Shown: positions 18,096-28,900 of the stretch, in pieces
How the letters are laid out: every line of letters begins with the position of its first letter
Numbering within the stretch: position 1 is the first letter of the stretch
Assembly: GCF_049445855.1 (NCBI RefSeq)
Contig: NZ_JBMSDV010000001.1
Coordinates: 744,001 to 808,000 of the forward strand
Source: JAGOCV01 sp049445855
GTDB lineage: Bacteria; Pseudomonadota; Gammaproteobacteria; Burkholderiales; Burkholderiaceae_C
Length of the DNA stretch: 64,000 nucleotides
Reading direction: 5' to 3'
Notes under the pieces: model-generated
Database searches by the model: none
What the model saw: the letters and a program-made list of their open reading frames with translations, nothing else
What the model was told of the DNA's origin: nothing
Made by a program: the position numbers and the translations under genes

Positions 18096-19367
18096 TCACT
18101 TCTTCTCGGGCTCGTCCTTCTTCTTGTCGTTGCCTTCGATGTACGGGCTCCAGGGCTTGGCCTTCACGGGACCCGGCGTCTTCCACACCACGTTGAACTG
18201 GCCGTCGGCCTTGATTTCGCCGATGAACACCGACTTGTGCAGGTGGTGATTCTTCTCGTCCATCTTGGACACGATGCCCGACGGTGCCTTGAAGGTCTGG
18301 CCGGCCATGGCGGCGATGACCTTGTCGACGTCGGTCGACTTGGCCTTCTCGACGGCCTGCTTCCACATCATGATGCCGATGTAGGTGGCTTCCATCGGGT
18401 CGTTCGTCAGCGGTTTGTCCTTGTGGCCGGCGATGTTCTTGGCCTTGGCGTAGTCGCTCCACTTCTTGATGAACTCGGTGTTGGCCGGGCTCTTGATGGA
18501 CATGAAGTAGTTCCAGGCAGCCAGGTGGCCGACCAGCGGCTTGGTGTCCACGCCGCGCAGTTCTTCTTCGCCCACGGAGAAGGCGACGACCGGCACGTCC
18601 TTGGCCTTCAGGCCGGCGTTGCCCAGTTCCTTGTAGAAGGGAACGTTGGAGTCACCGTTGATGGTGGAGACGACAGCCGTCTTGCCACCGGCGGAGAACT
18701 TCTTCACGTCGGCAACGATGGTCTGGTAATCGCTGTGGCCGAACGGGGTGTACTTCTCGTCGATGTCGCTTTCCTTCACGCCCTTGGACTTCAGGTAGGC
18801 ACGCAGGATCTTGTTGGTGGTGCGGGGATACACGTAGTCGGTGCCCAGCAGGACCCAACGCTTGGCGCCGCCGCCTTCCTTGCTCATCAGGTAGTCGACA
18901 GCGGGAATGGCTTGCTGGTTGGGAGCAGCACCGGTGTAGAACACGTTCTTGGAGAGTTCTTCGCCTTCGTACTGCACGGGGTAGAACAGCAGGCCGTTCA
19001 TTTCTTCCACGACCGGCAGCACCGACTTGCGCGACACCGAGGTCCAGCAGCCGAAGATCACCGAGACCTTGTCCTGGCCGAGCAGTTGCTTGGTCTTTTC
19101 GGCGAACAGGGGCCAGTTGGAAGCGGGGTCGACCACGACGGGTTCGAGCTTCTTGCCGAGCACGCCACCCTTGGCGTTGATCTCGTCGATGGCCATCAGG
19201 ATGGTGTCCTTCAGGACGGTTTCGGAAATGGCCATCGTGCCCGACAGGCTGTGCAGGACACCGACCTTGATGGTGTTGCCCGACTGCGCCAGGGCAGGCA
19301 TGGCACCCGCTGCGCCAGCCAGCGCGACGGCAGCCGTCAGGGCCTTGAGTGTGAAACGACGTTGCAT
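18096..19367 (-). CDS. urtA: Urea ABC transporter substrate-binding protein UrtA
   Basis: A 423-residue periplasmic binding protein. Signal peptide MQRRFTLKALTAAVALAGAA...ALAQ, then IKVGVLHSLSGTMAISE, SVIFGCWTSVSRKSVLPV and NGLLFYPVQYEGEE, which are strongly conserved in UrtA and distinguish it from amide-binding relatives. The C-terminus is Lys/Glu-rich. Start 19367 is set by GGAGAA upstream and the signal peptide. It is the first gene of the urt operon and the intergenic gap before urtB probably lets it be made in excess, as is usual for binding proteins. urt genes are classically under nitrogen control; I see no certain NtrC site. Confidence 0.95.
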   Translation of the reverse strand: MQRRFTLKALTAAVALAGAAGAMPALAQSGNTIKVGVLHSLSGTMAISETVLKDTILMAIDEINAKGGVLGKKLEPVVVDPASNWPLFAEKTKQLLGQDKVSVIFGCWTSVSRKSVLPVVEEMNGLLFYPVQYEGEELSKNVFYTGAAPNQQAIPAVDYLMSKEGGGAKRWVLLGTDYVYPRTTNKILRAYLKSKGVKESDIDEKYTPFGHSDYQTIVADVKKFSAGGKTAVVSTINGDSNVPFYKELGNAGLKAKDVPVVAFSVGEEELRGVDTKPLVGHLAAWNYFMSIKSPANTEFIKKWSDYAKAKNIAGHKDKPLTNDPMEATYIGIMMWKQAVEKAKSTDVDKVIAAMAGQTFKAPSGIVSKMDEKNHHLHKSVFIGEIKADGQFNVVWKTPGPVKAKPWSPYIEGNDKKKDEPEKK

Positions 19368-19446
19368 GTGTGCTTCTCCGCAATGATTGAAATTCGCCAA
19401 CCTCGCCGCGCCGCCTCCCCCTCCGGGTCCGGCCCCTGCACGAACG

Positions 19447-21870
19447 ATGGGATGGATTCTGGGTAGCGGCGGTCAACCCGGAAATACGCCGGGTGGCGTA
19501 TGGCACCGCGGCGGGCGATGCGGGGTTAGGATTCGCGGCAACACATTCATTCGTGCAACGCACCGGGAGTCCGCCATCGTCAAACGGAGAATCGTTCTGC
19601 TGGGCGGCGCCGCTGCCGCGGGCGCGCTGGCGCTGGGCTGGGCGGTCGCGCCGGTCCGCCAGCGCCTCGTGACGGCAGAGGCACCGCCCGTGGCAGGAGG
19701 TGAGCACGCACTCAATGGCTGGGTGAAGGTCGGCAGCGACGGCAGCGTCGTCGTCTGGATGAGCAAGTCCGAAATGGGCCAGGGCGTGCACACGGGCCTG
19801 GCCGCCGTTCTGGCCGAGGAACTCGACGCCGACTGGGATCGGGTGCGTGTCGAGATGGCACCGCCCGACCGCATCTACAACAACCTCACCGTGGCGACCG
19901 ACGGCCTGCCCTTCCATCCTGACGAGGGTGGTGCGGTGAAGTCGGTCGCGGTCTGGCTCACCGGAAAGACGATGCGCGAGATCGGCACCAGCGTCACCGG
20001 CGGCTCCACCAGCATCAAGGACCTGTGGCTGCCGATGCGCGAAGCCGGTGCCAGCGCGCGCGCCATGCTGGTGGCGGCTGCGGCGGCACACTGGAATGTG
20101 CCCGCGCGGGAATGCAGCGCCAAGGCGGGCATGGTGTCGCATACGTCGGGCAGGCGCATGGGCTTCGGTGAACTGGCGGAACACGCGGCGCGCCAGCCCC
20201 TGCCCCGTCGTGTCCCGCTGAAGGACCCGGCGACCTTCGTGCTCGCGGGCCGTCCGTTGCGACGCATCGAAGCGGCAGGAAAGGTCCACGGAAGCGCCCG
20301 GTTCGGGATCGACGTGCGCCCGCAAGGCCTTCTGTATGCCAGCGTGAACATGTGCCCCACGCTGGGCGGAAGCGTAGAGCGTTTCGACGCAACACACGCG
20401 CAGGCCATGCCGGGCGTGCGCCACGTGCTCGCAGTCGACGCGCACAACGGCGGCACCGCCGGCGTGGCCGTCATTGCCGACACGTATTTCGAAGCGGTGC
20501 GCGCACTGGCCAGGGTGCAGGTCGAATGGTCGCACGGCCCCGCGTCGGCCATATCCGGCGAGGCGGTGCTCTCGCGCCTGTCGCAGGCGCTGGACAGCAA
20601 CGACGGCCTTGCCTATCACGCAAGCGGCGACGTGGACGGCGCGTTCGCCAAGGCAGCGCGCGTGGTCGAGGCCGAATACCGCGCGCCGTGGCTTGCGCAC
20701 GCGGCGATGGAACCGATCAACTGCACGGTGCAACTGACGGGGCAGGGCAAGGATGCGGGCGCCACCGTCTGGGCGTCGACACAGGTGCCCGACATCGCAC
20801 GCCAAGGGGTGGCGAAGCTGCTCGGCGTCGACGCAAGCCAGGTGGACATGCAGGTGCAGTTGCTCGGCGGCGGCTTCGGCCGTCGGCTGGAAGCGGACTA
20901 CATCGTGCAGGCGGCCGCGATCGCGCGCGCCGCAGGCGGCAAGCCGGTGCAGACGATCTGGTCGCGCGAGCAGGACATCCGCCATGACTTCTATCGGCCG
21001 GCCTGCGTGTCGAGGTTCCGCGCCGGCCTCGATGCGGATGGCCGCCCGGTCGCCTGGCACAACGTGTCGGCCGGCCAGGCGATCGTGCCGCACGTGCTTG
21101 CGCGCAGTTTTGGCTTGCCGGAACTGACGTCACCGCTCGTGCCGGACAAGACATCGTCCGAAGGTGCCTTCGACCAGCCCTATGAATGGCCGGCCTCGCG
21201 CGTGGCCCATGTGCGGGTGACGCTGCCCGTGCCCGTGGGGTTCCTGCGCTCTGTCGGCCATTCGCACCACGCCTTTTTCAAGGAAAGCTTCGTGGACGAA
21301 CTGGCCGCTGCGGCCGGGCAGGACCCGGTGGCCTTCCGTGCCAGCCTGCTTGCGCGGCATCCGCGCCATCTGCAGGTACTGAAAAAAGCAGCCGAACTGT
21401 CGGGCTGGGGGCAGCCGCCCGCGCCGGCCGCCGACGGCACACGCGTCGCGCGTGGTGTGGCGCTGCACGAGTCGTTCGGCTCCATCGTGGCGCAGGTGGC
21501 GGAAGTGTCGCTCTCCGCAGAGAAGGCCATCCGAGTCCACCGGGTGATCTGCGTGATCGACTGCGGGTTTCCACTCAACCCGAACCTCATCGCCCAGCAG
21601 ATGGAAAGCGGCATCGTGTTCGGGCTGTCGGCCGCACTGTACGGCGAGATCACGATCCGGGACGGGCAGGTGCAGCAGTCCAACTTCCACGACTACCCGG
21701 TGCTGCGCCTGCCGCAGACACCCATGGTTCAGACGCACATCATCCCGTCGACCGCCCACCCCCAGGGTGTGGGTGAGCCCGGCACGCCGCCGGTGGCACC
21801 TGCGGTGGCCAATGCGCTGTACGCCCTGACCGGGCAACGTTTGCGCTCGCTTCCCTTGCGTCCGGGCTGA
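19447..21870 (+). CDS. Molybdenum hydroxylase large subunit (IorB-type, xanthine dehydrogenase family)
   Basis: About 807 residues, the molybdopterin-binding subunit of an aldehyde/isoquinoline oxidoreductase-type enzyme. Seen: KRRIVLLGGAAAAGALALGW, a Tat-like signal with twin Arg; MSKSEMGQGVHTGLAAVLAEELD; the cofactor motif LLGGGFGRRLEADY; and GVGEPGTPPVAPAVANALY with the catalytic Glu. No 2Fe-2S or cytochrome partner is adjacent: urtA lies divergently upstream and DUF1631 downstream. The N-terminus is uncertain: ATG 19447 precedes the Tat segment by about 45 odd residues and a rarer start closer to it is possible. The substrate cannot be predicted. Confidence 0.82.
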   Translation: MGWILGSGGQPGNTPGGVWHRGGRCGVRIRGNTFIRATHRESAIVKRRIVLLGGAAAAGALALGWAVAPVRQRLVTAEAPPVAGGEHALNGWVKVGSDGSVVVWMSKSEMGQGVHTGLAAVLAEELDADWDRVRVEMAPPDRIYNNLTVATDGLPFHPDEGGAVKSVAVWLTGKTMREIGTSVTGGSTSIKDLWLPMREAGASARAMLVAAAAAHWNVPARECSAKAGMVSHTSGRRMGFGELAEHAARQPLPRRVPLKDPATFVLAGRPLRRIEAAGKVHGSARFGIDVRPQGLLYASVNMCPTLGGSVERFDATHAQAMPGVRHVLAVDAHNGGTAGVAVIADTYFEAVRALARVQVEWSHGPASAISGEAVLSRLSQALDSNDGLAYHASGDVDGAFAKAARVVEAEYRAPWLAHAAMEPINCTVQLTGQGKDAGATVWASTQVPDIARQGVAKLLGVDASQVDMQVQLLGGGFGRRLEADYIVQAAAIARAAGGKPVQTIWSREQDIRHDFYRPACVSRFRAGLDADGRPVAWHNVSAGQAIVPHVLARSFGLPELTSPLVPDKTSSEGAFDQPYEWPASRVAHVRVTLPVPVGFLRSVGHSHHAFFKESFVDELAAAAGQDPVAFRASLLARHPRHLQVLKKAAELSGWGQPPAPAADGTRVARGVALHESFGSIVAQVAEVSLSAEKAIRVHRVICVIDCGFPLNPNLIAQQMESGIVFGLSAALYGEITIRDGQVQQSNFHDYPVLRLPQTPMVQTHIIPSTAHPQGVGEPGTPPVAPAVANALYALTGQRLRSLPLRPG

Positions 21871-22110
21871 GCCAGCCCCTGGCTGGGCCGGCCGGACTGC
21901 CAACTTTTCGCTGTTCCTGCCGCATGGCGCAGTTGTGCCGCACCAACGGCACGACAGACATGGCGGGGGCATGCGCCACGAGCCGATTCCCGTGCATAGA
22001 ATAGGCATTGCGCAACCCGTTCAGGTTGGCGATGAGGCATGATGTCGGCCTGCCCTGAGGGGGCAGCTGTCCGGCATTCGCAGACCCGGGCGGCGCACTA
22101 ATCAAAACAC

Positions 22111-24837
22111 ATGGCCACGCAGTCGTCGACTATCCGAAATTGCCTCCAGTTCGCGGCTGATGGTGCGCAGCAGTTCTTCATCCGCTGCGTGGACAACACG
22201 GTCAGCGCCCTGCAGGACGCAGAAGGCAAGGCCTTGTCCAGCGCCAAGCGCAACGAGCTCACGCTCGCCTGGCGCATGCTGCTGAACTACAAGGACCCGA
22301 TGGCGCGGCGCTTCCCCGAGATGCTCCGGGGCGCGCTGGACGGCGAGACCGCCAACGCCTCGCGCGCCGCCGACAATCCGATGGACGACCGGCTGGCCAA
22401 TGCCTTCAAGCCGTCCCAGCTGGGCGACGACGACGAGGACTCGGGCTTCCTGGAAGACAGTTTCTCCCTGGTGGACGACACGCAGCTTTCGCAGGCCATT
22501 GAAACGTCCCGTCTTCTGCAGCGCGTCTCGGCCCAGGTCGAGGGCATCCTGCCCCAGCTCGACGGCCTGATGAGTTCCGCGCTGGGCCTTCCCAACATCG
22601 CCCCCGGTCTGAACCCGGTGCGCCCCGACGTCTACGTGCGCACCCTGCAGACGCTGATGAACGAGTCGGGTGCCGACGGCCCGGTGGTCGTTGCCTGGTT
22701 CGCCCATGTCTCGGCCCCGTTTGCCAGCGAACTCAAGGCGCTGTACGAAAAGCTGATCCAGCAGCTCAAGGCCGCGGGCATCCAGCCGGTCAAATACAAG
22801 GTCGGCATGGCACCGGACGCTGCAGCGGCCGGCGGTTCCGGCCCCCAGGGCGGCGAAGGCGGCGGCACGGCCACCGGTGGCGGGACCGGTGGTCCTGGCG
22901 GTGGTGGCGGCGGCGGGGGTGGTCCCGGCGGTGGCCCGGGTGGGCCTGGCGGATTCGATGGTTTCGGCGAGAACATGGGCGGCGAAGGCGTCATGGTCGT
23001 GGATCTGTCGGACCAGCAGGTCAGTCAGGACCTGTTCCGCCAGTTCTTCAGTGGCACCGGCGGATTCGGCCCGGGCGGCGGTGGTGCCGGCGGCGGTTCC
23101 GGCCCGCGTCCACGGCGCGGTCTGGCCCCTTCCTTCTATGCCGCAGTGGACCAGGAACTGGCCGCGCTGCAGGACGAGCAGGACACCGAAGTCCTGCCCG
23201 ATTCGCCCGAAGACTACGTGGACATCCCGGTCGTCGACCGTCCGGCGCGCTATGTGGACGCGTCGATGGCGCTCAATTCGCCCATGTGGGGCGACTACGC
23301 GCGTGCCAAGGAACGCGCGCTGGTCCGCACGCAGCTCAAGAAAGACGCCACCGACGTCGACCAGGTGATGGGCCTCGAACTGGTCCGCCAACTGGTGAAC
23401 CAGGTCGCCCAGGACGTGCGCCTGCTCGGCTCCATGCGCGAAGCCATCGTGGCGCTCGAGCCGGCGCTCGCGCGCCTGGCGATGATCGACCCGCGCTTCA
23501 TCTCCGAGTCGGCGCATCCCGGCCGCAAGCTGATCGAACGCGTCGCGCAGCGCAGCTTCCGCTACAACGATGAACTGGCACAGGACTTCAACCAGTTCTT
23601 CGAACCTGTCGGCGAGGCATTCAACAAGCTCAACCAGATCGAGGAAGTCGAGAACGACGTCCCGTTCAGCGAAGCGCTGGTCGAGCTCGAGAAACTCTGG
23701 GACGAAGAGGACCGGGCCGAGCTCGATGCACGCAACGCCGTCGTCGACGCCATGCGTTTCGCCGAGGAACGGCAGGCCATGGCCAACCAGCTGGCCTACG
23801 AGATCAGCCAGCGTACCGACCTAGACCTCGTGCCCGCGTCGATCCTGGACTTCCTCTACAACCGCTGGACGCTGGTGATGGCGCATGCGCGCCTCAAGGA
23901 CACCAAGGCGCAGATCGACCCGGGCGGCTACGGCTCGCTGATCTCCGACCTGCTGTGGAGCACCAAGCACGACCTCACCCTCAACCAGCCCGCCAAGCTG
24001 ATCCAGCTGATCCCGCCGATGGTCCGCAAGATCGTCGAGGGCCTGGACATGCTGGGCGCCGATGCCGCCGAGAAGCAGGCCTTCTTCGACACGCTCGAGC
24101 GCCTGCACAAGCCGGTGCTGGAGCTGTGCCGCACGCGCAACCGGGCGGAGTGGGCGCGCGACGGCTTCCAGGACACCCGCCCTGCCGCGCCCGAGGCACC
24201 CGCCACTGCCGAAGAGCGCGTGGCCAAGCCCAAGAACATGCCCTGGCTGGGCAAGCAGTTCCTCGACGCCGTCGGCTTCGAGGAGCCGCTGGCCACCAAC
24301 AGCGAATTCTCCAGCAGTGAGTTCTCCAGCAGCATGCTGCCGGACAGCAACTTCGATTCCAGCAGTTTCGATTCGAGCAGCATGCCGCTCGAGCCACCGC
24401 CCACGGAACCGCCGGGCGCCACGACCGACGGTGCGGATGGCGCAAGCGCGCCGGCCACGCCGGCAGAGCAGCAGGTCCAGCTCACGCCTTCGCAGGTCAT
24501 CAAGGGCCTCAAGCTCGGCGGCTGGGTGGACCTGTACTCCAAGGAAAACTGGCTGCGCGCACAGCTCATCTGGGCCAGCACGCGCCGCACGCTCTTCATG
24601 TTCGAAAGCCACGGCGGCAGCCCGCACTCGATGACGCGCCGCAGTTGCGAGCGCCTCATCCGCACGCGCATGCTGCGCCCGGTGGACATGCACGAGGTGG
24701 TGAACCGCGCGCTCGAAGCCATCGCCAAGGAAAACTCGGTCGATGTACCGCCGGACAGCGCCTATTCCGAATCGCAGTACTCCGGCACCGATTCACAATT
24801 CGCCGCACAGGCGGAAGATCTCAAGCTCGCGAACTAG
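22111..24837 (+). CDS. DUF1631 family protein
   Basis: A 908-residue cytoplasmic protein of the DUF1631 family, widespread in beta- and gammaproteobacteria and of unknown function. It starts MATQSSTIRNCLQFAADGAQ. The helical N-terminal half is interrupted at about 240-300 by a Gly-rich, low-complexity stretch, and near 730-760 a Ser/Phe-rich repeat (EFSSSEFSSS, then NFDSSSFDSSS) precedes the conserved C-terminal domain GGWVDLYSKENWLRAQLIWAS. Length is in the family range. It stands alone, convergent with the response regulator gene. The 240 bp before it contain no gene. Confidence 0.85.
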   Translation: MATQSSTIRNCLQFAADGAQQFFIRCVDNTVSALQDAEGKALSSAKRNELTLAWRMLLNYKDPMARRFPEMLRGALDGETANASRAADNPMDDRLANAFKPSQLGDDDEDSGFLEDSFSLVDDTQLSQAIETSRLLQRVSAQVEGILPQLDGLMSSALGLPNIAPGLNPVRPDVYVRTLQTLMNESGADGPVVVAWFAHVSAPFASELKALYEKLIQQLKAAGIQPVKYKVGMAPDAAAAGGSGPQGGEGGGTATGGGTGGPGGGGGGGGGPGGGPGGPGGFDGFGENMGGEGVMVVDLSDQQVSQDLFRQFFSGTGGFGPGGGGAGGGSGPRPRRGLAPSFYAAVDQELAALQDEQDTEVLPDSPEDYVDIPVVDRPARYVDASMALNSPMWGDYARAKERALVRTQLKKDATDVDQVMGLELVRQLVNQVAQDVRLLGSMREAIVALEPALARLAMIDPRFISESAHPGRKLIERVAQRSFRYNDELAQDFNQFFEPVGEAFNKLNQIEEVENDVPFSEALVELEKLWDEEDRAELDARNAVVDAMRFAEERQAMANQLAYEISQRTDLDLVPASILDFLYNRWTLVMAHARLKDTKAQIDPGGYGSLISDLLWSTKHDLTLNQPAKLIQLIPPMVRKIVEGLDMLGADAAEKQAFFDTLERLHKPVLELCRTRNRAEWARDGFQDTRPAAPEAPATAEERVAKPKNMPWLGKQFLDAVGFEEPLATNSEFSSSEFSSSMLPDSNFDSSSFDSSSMPLEPPPTEPPGATTDGADGASAPATPAEQQVQLTPSQVIKGLKLGGWVDLYSKENWLRAQLIWASTRRTLFMFESHGGSPHSMTRRSCERLIRTRMLRPVDMHEVVNRALEAIAKENSVDVPPDSAYSESQYSGTDSQFAAQAEDLKLAN

Positions 24838-24853
24838 CGCCCAAACCGGAGGG

Positions 24854-24899
24854 GCGTCACCCTTCGAACTGCGGATGCGTCATCCCTCGAACTGCGGAT
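24854..24899. repeat. Tandem duplication of 23 bp at the end of the response-regulator gene
   Basis: Two adjacent 23-bp copies (24854-24876 and 24877-24899) differ at two positions; each contains CTTCGAACTGCGGAT or CCTCGAACTGCGGAT. The second copy encodes the last codons and stop of the response regulator, the first lies just beyond it. A simple slippage-type duplication without obvious function. Confidence 0.7.
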
Positions 24900-25908
24900 G
24901 CAGTTGCCGGATGCGGTTCATCGCCATGGCGGCTGCGGCCGTGCGCGTTTCCACGCCGAGCTTGGCGAACACACGCTCCAGATGTTTCTTCACCGTGGCG
25001 GGGCTGGAACCGAGGATGTCACCGATGTCGCGGTTGATCTTGCCCTTCAACACCCAGTAAAGCACCTCGGCCTCGCGCGCGGTGAGCTTGAACGACAGGC
25101 TCATCGACTCGATGATCGCCGCGTCACTGACCTCGCGCATGATGATCAGCCAGTCGCCGCCCCCGCCCGTTTCACCCGCCGGGTCGTCGCCCGTCTGCTG
25201 GTGCAGGCTGAAGGACAGGCGGCTCGGCCCCTGCTCGATGGACAGCCTCGGCGGCTCCACATTGGCGCGGGCGTCGGCAAGATGCCGGCGCAGCCAGTCG
25301 ATCACCGGCTTGGGCGTGGTCGGCGCCGACGTGCCGTAGTAGCGCATCAGCAGGTCGCGCGCGAGCGGCGTCTGCCAGACGAGGCGGCCATCGCTCTCAC
25401 GCACCGTGATGCTCGCGTAGCCGAATGCGTCCAGCGCGTTGCGCGCCTGTCCTGCCTGCTGCACCGCCTGCCGTGCACGCCGCGCGCCACCCAGATGCAC
25501 GCCCATGCGCGCCAGCACTTCCTTGGGCTTGATCGGCTTGGTGACGTAGTCCACACCGCCCGCGTCGAGCGCGGCAACCAGATGCTCGGTCTCGGTCAGA
25601 CCGGTCATGAAGATGATGGGAATGTGCGCAGTCCCCGCCGAGGCCTTGAGCTGCCGCGCGACCTCGAAGCCATCCATGCCGGGCATCATCGCGTCCAGCA
25701 GCACGATGTCGGGCAGCGCCTGCGCGGCACGCTGCAGCGCTGCTTCGCCCGAGGTGGCGACCAGCACGGTGTAACCCGATTCGTCGAGCGCATCGTGCAG
25801 GACCGAGAGGTTGTCGGGCACGTCGTCCACGATCAGCACGACGTCGCTGTTGCCGCGGTCGAGCGCGGCGGCAGCGACGGCAACAACGGGACGCGAGTCG
25901 GGTGTCAT
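24880..25908 (-). CDS. Response regulator, REC plus LuxR-type DNA-binding domain
   Basis: A 342-residue regulator. The REC domain (about 22-140) has acidic pair VDDVPD, phosphoacceptor Asp in IVLLDAMMPGMDGF (D72) and Lys in YVTKPIKPKEV. A middle region (140-270) resembles a degenerate PAS-like sensor. The C-terminal LuxR/GerE helix-turn-helix reads LTAREAEVLYWVLKGKINRD...VKKHLERVFAKLGV. ATG 25908 follows the kinase stop by 5 bp, so it is co-expressed with the NCS1-kinase and is its likely partner. Both lie between the urea-transporter and urease operons; control of urea genes is inference. Confidence 0.9.
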   Translation of the reverse strand: MTPDSRPVVAVAAAALDRGNSDVVLIVDDVPDNLSVLHDALDESGYTVLVATSGEAALQRAAQALPDIVLLDAMMPGMDGFEVARQLKASAGTAHIPIIFMTGLTETEHLVAALDAGGVDYVTKPIKPKEVLARMGVHLGGARRARQAVQQAGQARNALDAFGYASITVRESDGRLVWQTPLARDLLMRYYGTSAPTTPKPVIDWLRRHLADARANVEPPRLSIEQGPSRLSFSLHQQTGDDPAGETGGGGDWLIIMREVSDAAIIESMSLSFKLTAREAEVLYWVLKGKINRDIGDILGSSPATVKKHLERVFAKLGVETRTAAAAMAMNRIRQLHPQFEG

Positions 25909-25913
25909 GGTGA

Positions 25914-28900
25914 TCACGTGTCGGTGGCGGATTCGCTGGAAGCCATGCCCAGCTGGCCCAACTGACGGCTGATGGCCTCGAACTGGAACTGCCTTGCCAT
26001 TTCGCGCCATTGCGCCACCAGCGGCGCGCATTCGGGCTGCCCGGCTTCCAGCACGTCCAGCTGGTTCAGGATGCCGCGATAGTAGCCGAGCGTCACCACC
26101 TCCTGCAGCGCCGCCAGACGCGCAGGTGACGGGACGGCAAGCGGCAAGCCCGGCTGCAACGGCTGCCTGGGCACGGCAGGCTCCGCCTGCAGCCCGGCAG
26201 CGGCATCCCGCGCATCTTCACCCGCCGTCCACACGATGGCGAGATGCCGCTCGATCCAGTCGAGCAGTTCGCTGTGGCGCACGGGTTTGGGGATGAAGTC
26301 CTCGTTGCGGATGCCCACATCGTTTTCCAGGCCCTTGTCGAACGCATTCGCCGACACGATGGCGATGTGGATGCCATCGAGACCGAGCTTGCGCACGCGG
26401 CGGATGGTCTCCCAGCCGTCGATGCCCGGCATCGCCAGATCCATGAAGATCGCATCGGGCCGGTAGCCTGCGGCGAGCAGGTCGAGGCAGTCGTGGCCGC
26501 TCGCGGCGGTGCGCAACTCGAAACCCAGCGGCTCCAGCAGGTTGACCAGCAATTCGCGGTCCGGCTCCTCGTTGTCCACCACGAGCAGCTTGCGCCGCTC
26601 GCCCACGTAACCGCGCCGGTGCTGCACCGCAGGCGACTTGCCGGGCGGCGGCATGACCTGCCGCATCTCCGGCAGGAACAGCTTCACGCGGAAGACGGAG
26701 CCCACGCCCGGCGTGCTCGACACTTTCAGTTCGCCGCCCATCAGGTCGGTCAGCATTTTGGCAATCGTCAGGCCGAGGCCCGCACCGGGCGCTGCCTGCG
26801 AGGAACTGGTGCCACGCGCGAAGGGTTCGAAGATGGCTTCGAGTTCCTGCACCGACAGTCCGGGGCCGGTGTCCTCGATTTCAAGCCATGCCATCTCGCG
26901 CGCGTAGCGCACGCGGAAGGTCACCCTGCCTTCACTCGTGAACTTCACCGCGTTGCCCAGCAGGTTGATCAGGATCTGGCGCACGCGCTTCTCGTCCGCG
27001 CGCACGACTTCCGGCACCGCGCCTTCGCTGACGAAGTCGAACGCGAGACCCTTGCTCACGGCCTGCGGCTCGAACATGCTGGCCATCTCGTGCACACAAT
27101 CGGCAAAGTGCATCGGCTTGACGTTGAGCGTGAGCTTGCCGGCCTCGATGCGCGCGATGTCCAGCGTGCCTTCGATCAGCGAGAGCAGGTGCTCGCCGCC
27201 GCGCCGGATGATGTTCACCGCATGCTTGCGGTGCGGGGGCACCGACGCGTCCTCACCCATGAGCTGCGCATAACCCAGGATGCTGTTGAGCGGCGTGCGC
27301 AGCTCGTGGCTGATCGCACTGATGTAGCGGCTCTTGGCGTGGTTGGCATGCTCGGCCGCGCTGCGGGCCTGGTCTGCAATGCGCTTGGCCTGCTGCAGCG
27401 CTTCGTCGGTCTGGCGGTGCGAGTCGATTTCGCGCATCAGCAGGTGGGTCTGGCGGTTCGACTCTTCCTGCGCCACCTGCCGGCTCTTGTGCGCGAGCAC
27501 CAGCCACCAGGCGACGATGCCGGCGATGAGCAGCAATGCAAGGTAGGCCTTGAGAAAGCCCGCGCGCAAGGCAGATTCGGACAGGACCGATGCCTCCACC
27601 GACTCCTGCACCGCGCGCAGTTCCTGGTGGTAGAGCAACCCGAATACCGCGCCGAGCAACGGCATGATGACCAGCATCAGCAGCAGGTAGTGCCCGAGGC
27701 CGGTATCGAGGTATGGCCAGATGCGGCGCGGCAGCAGCCAGCGCAGCGCGCCCGACCACTGGGCCGACAGACTCGCATGCGGCTTGCACAGGTCACCGCA
27801 GCGCGCGTCGAGCGTGCAGCACAACGAGCAGATGTGCCCCTGGTAAGCGGGGCAATGCGCCATGTCCGGGCCTTCGTAGTCGCGCTCGCAGATGACGCAG
27901 CGCTTCACCACGATCTGCAGTGGCGTGCCGGCGTCGATGTCTTCGCGCCGGTGCAGGATCACCGCCTGCGCCGCGGGCTCATCGCTGGTGCGCGCGATGT
28001 AGTAACGCCCCTTGGTGAGCCAGGCAATGACCGGCGCGGCAACAAAAGCCGTGCCCAGCGCGATCACCGCGGAAAACGCCTGCGCCAGCGGCCCGAACAA
28101 TCCCAGATGCGCCGTGATCGACAGCGCCGATGCCAGCACCATCGCGCCCACGCCGACCGGGTTGATGTCGTACAGGTGCGCACGCTTGAACTCGATGCCC
28201 TTGGGAGAGAGGCCCAGCGGCTTGTTGATGACGAGGTCCGCGACGACCGCCATCATCCAGGCGATGGCGATGTTCGAGTACAGGCCGAGCACGTCGCCCA
28301 GCGCTTCGAACACATTCATCTCCATCAGCATGAACGCGATGAGCGTGTTGAATACCACCCACACCACACGTCCCGGATGGCTGTGCGTGAGGCGCGAGAA
28401 GAAATTGCTCCACGCGAGCGAGCCCGCATAGGCATTGGTCACGTTGATCTTGAGCTGCGACACCACCACAAACAGCGCGGTCGCCGCGACGGCCCAGCCG
28501 TAATGCGGGAACACATATTCGTAGGCGGCCAGGTACATCTGGTTCGGGTCCACCGCGCGGTCGATCGGCACCATGTGGCGGATGGCCAGGTACGCCAGCA
28601 GCGCGCCGCCGAGCATCTTGATCACGCCCAGCACCACCCAGCCCGGTCCGCCTGCCAGCACGCCCGCCCACCAGCGGCCGCGCGTGCCGGGCGTTTTGGC
28701 CGGCATGAAGCGGAGGTAATCCGCCTGCTCGCCCATCTGCGTGATGAGCGCGATGCCCACCGTCAGAGCCGCACCAAACAGGGGCAAACTGAATTCACTC
28801 GTGCCGCCCTTTTCTCCTTTGTAGTGCGAAATTCCGGAGAATGCACCGGGATCGAGCGCCAGCACGTACGCAAATGGGACGATCAGCATCAGCAGCCACA

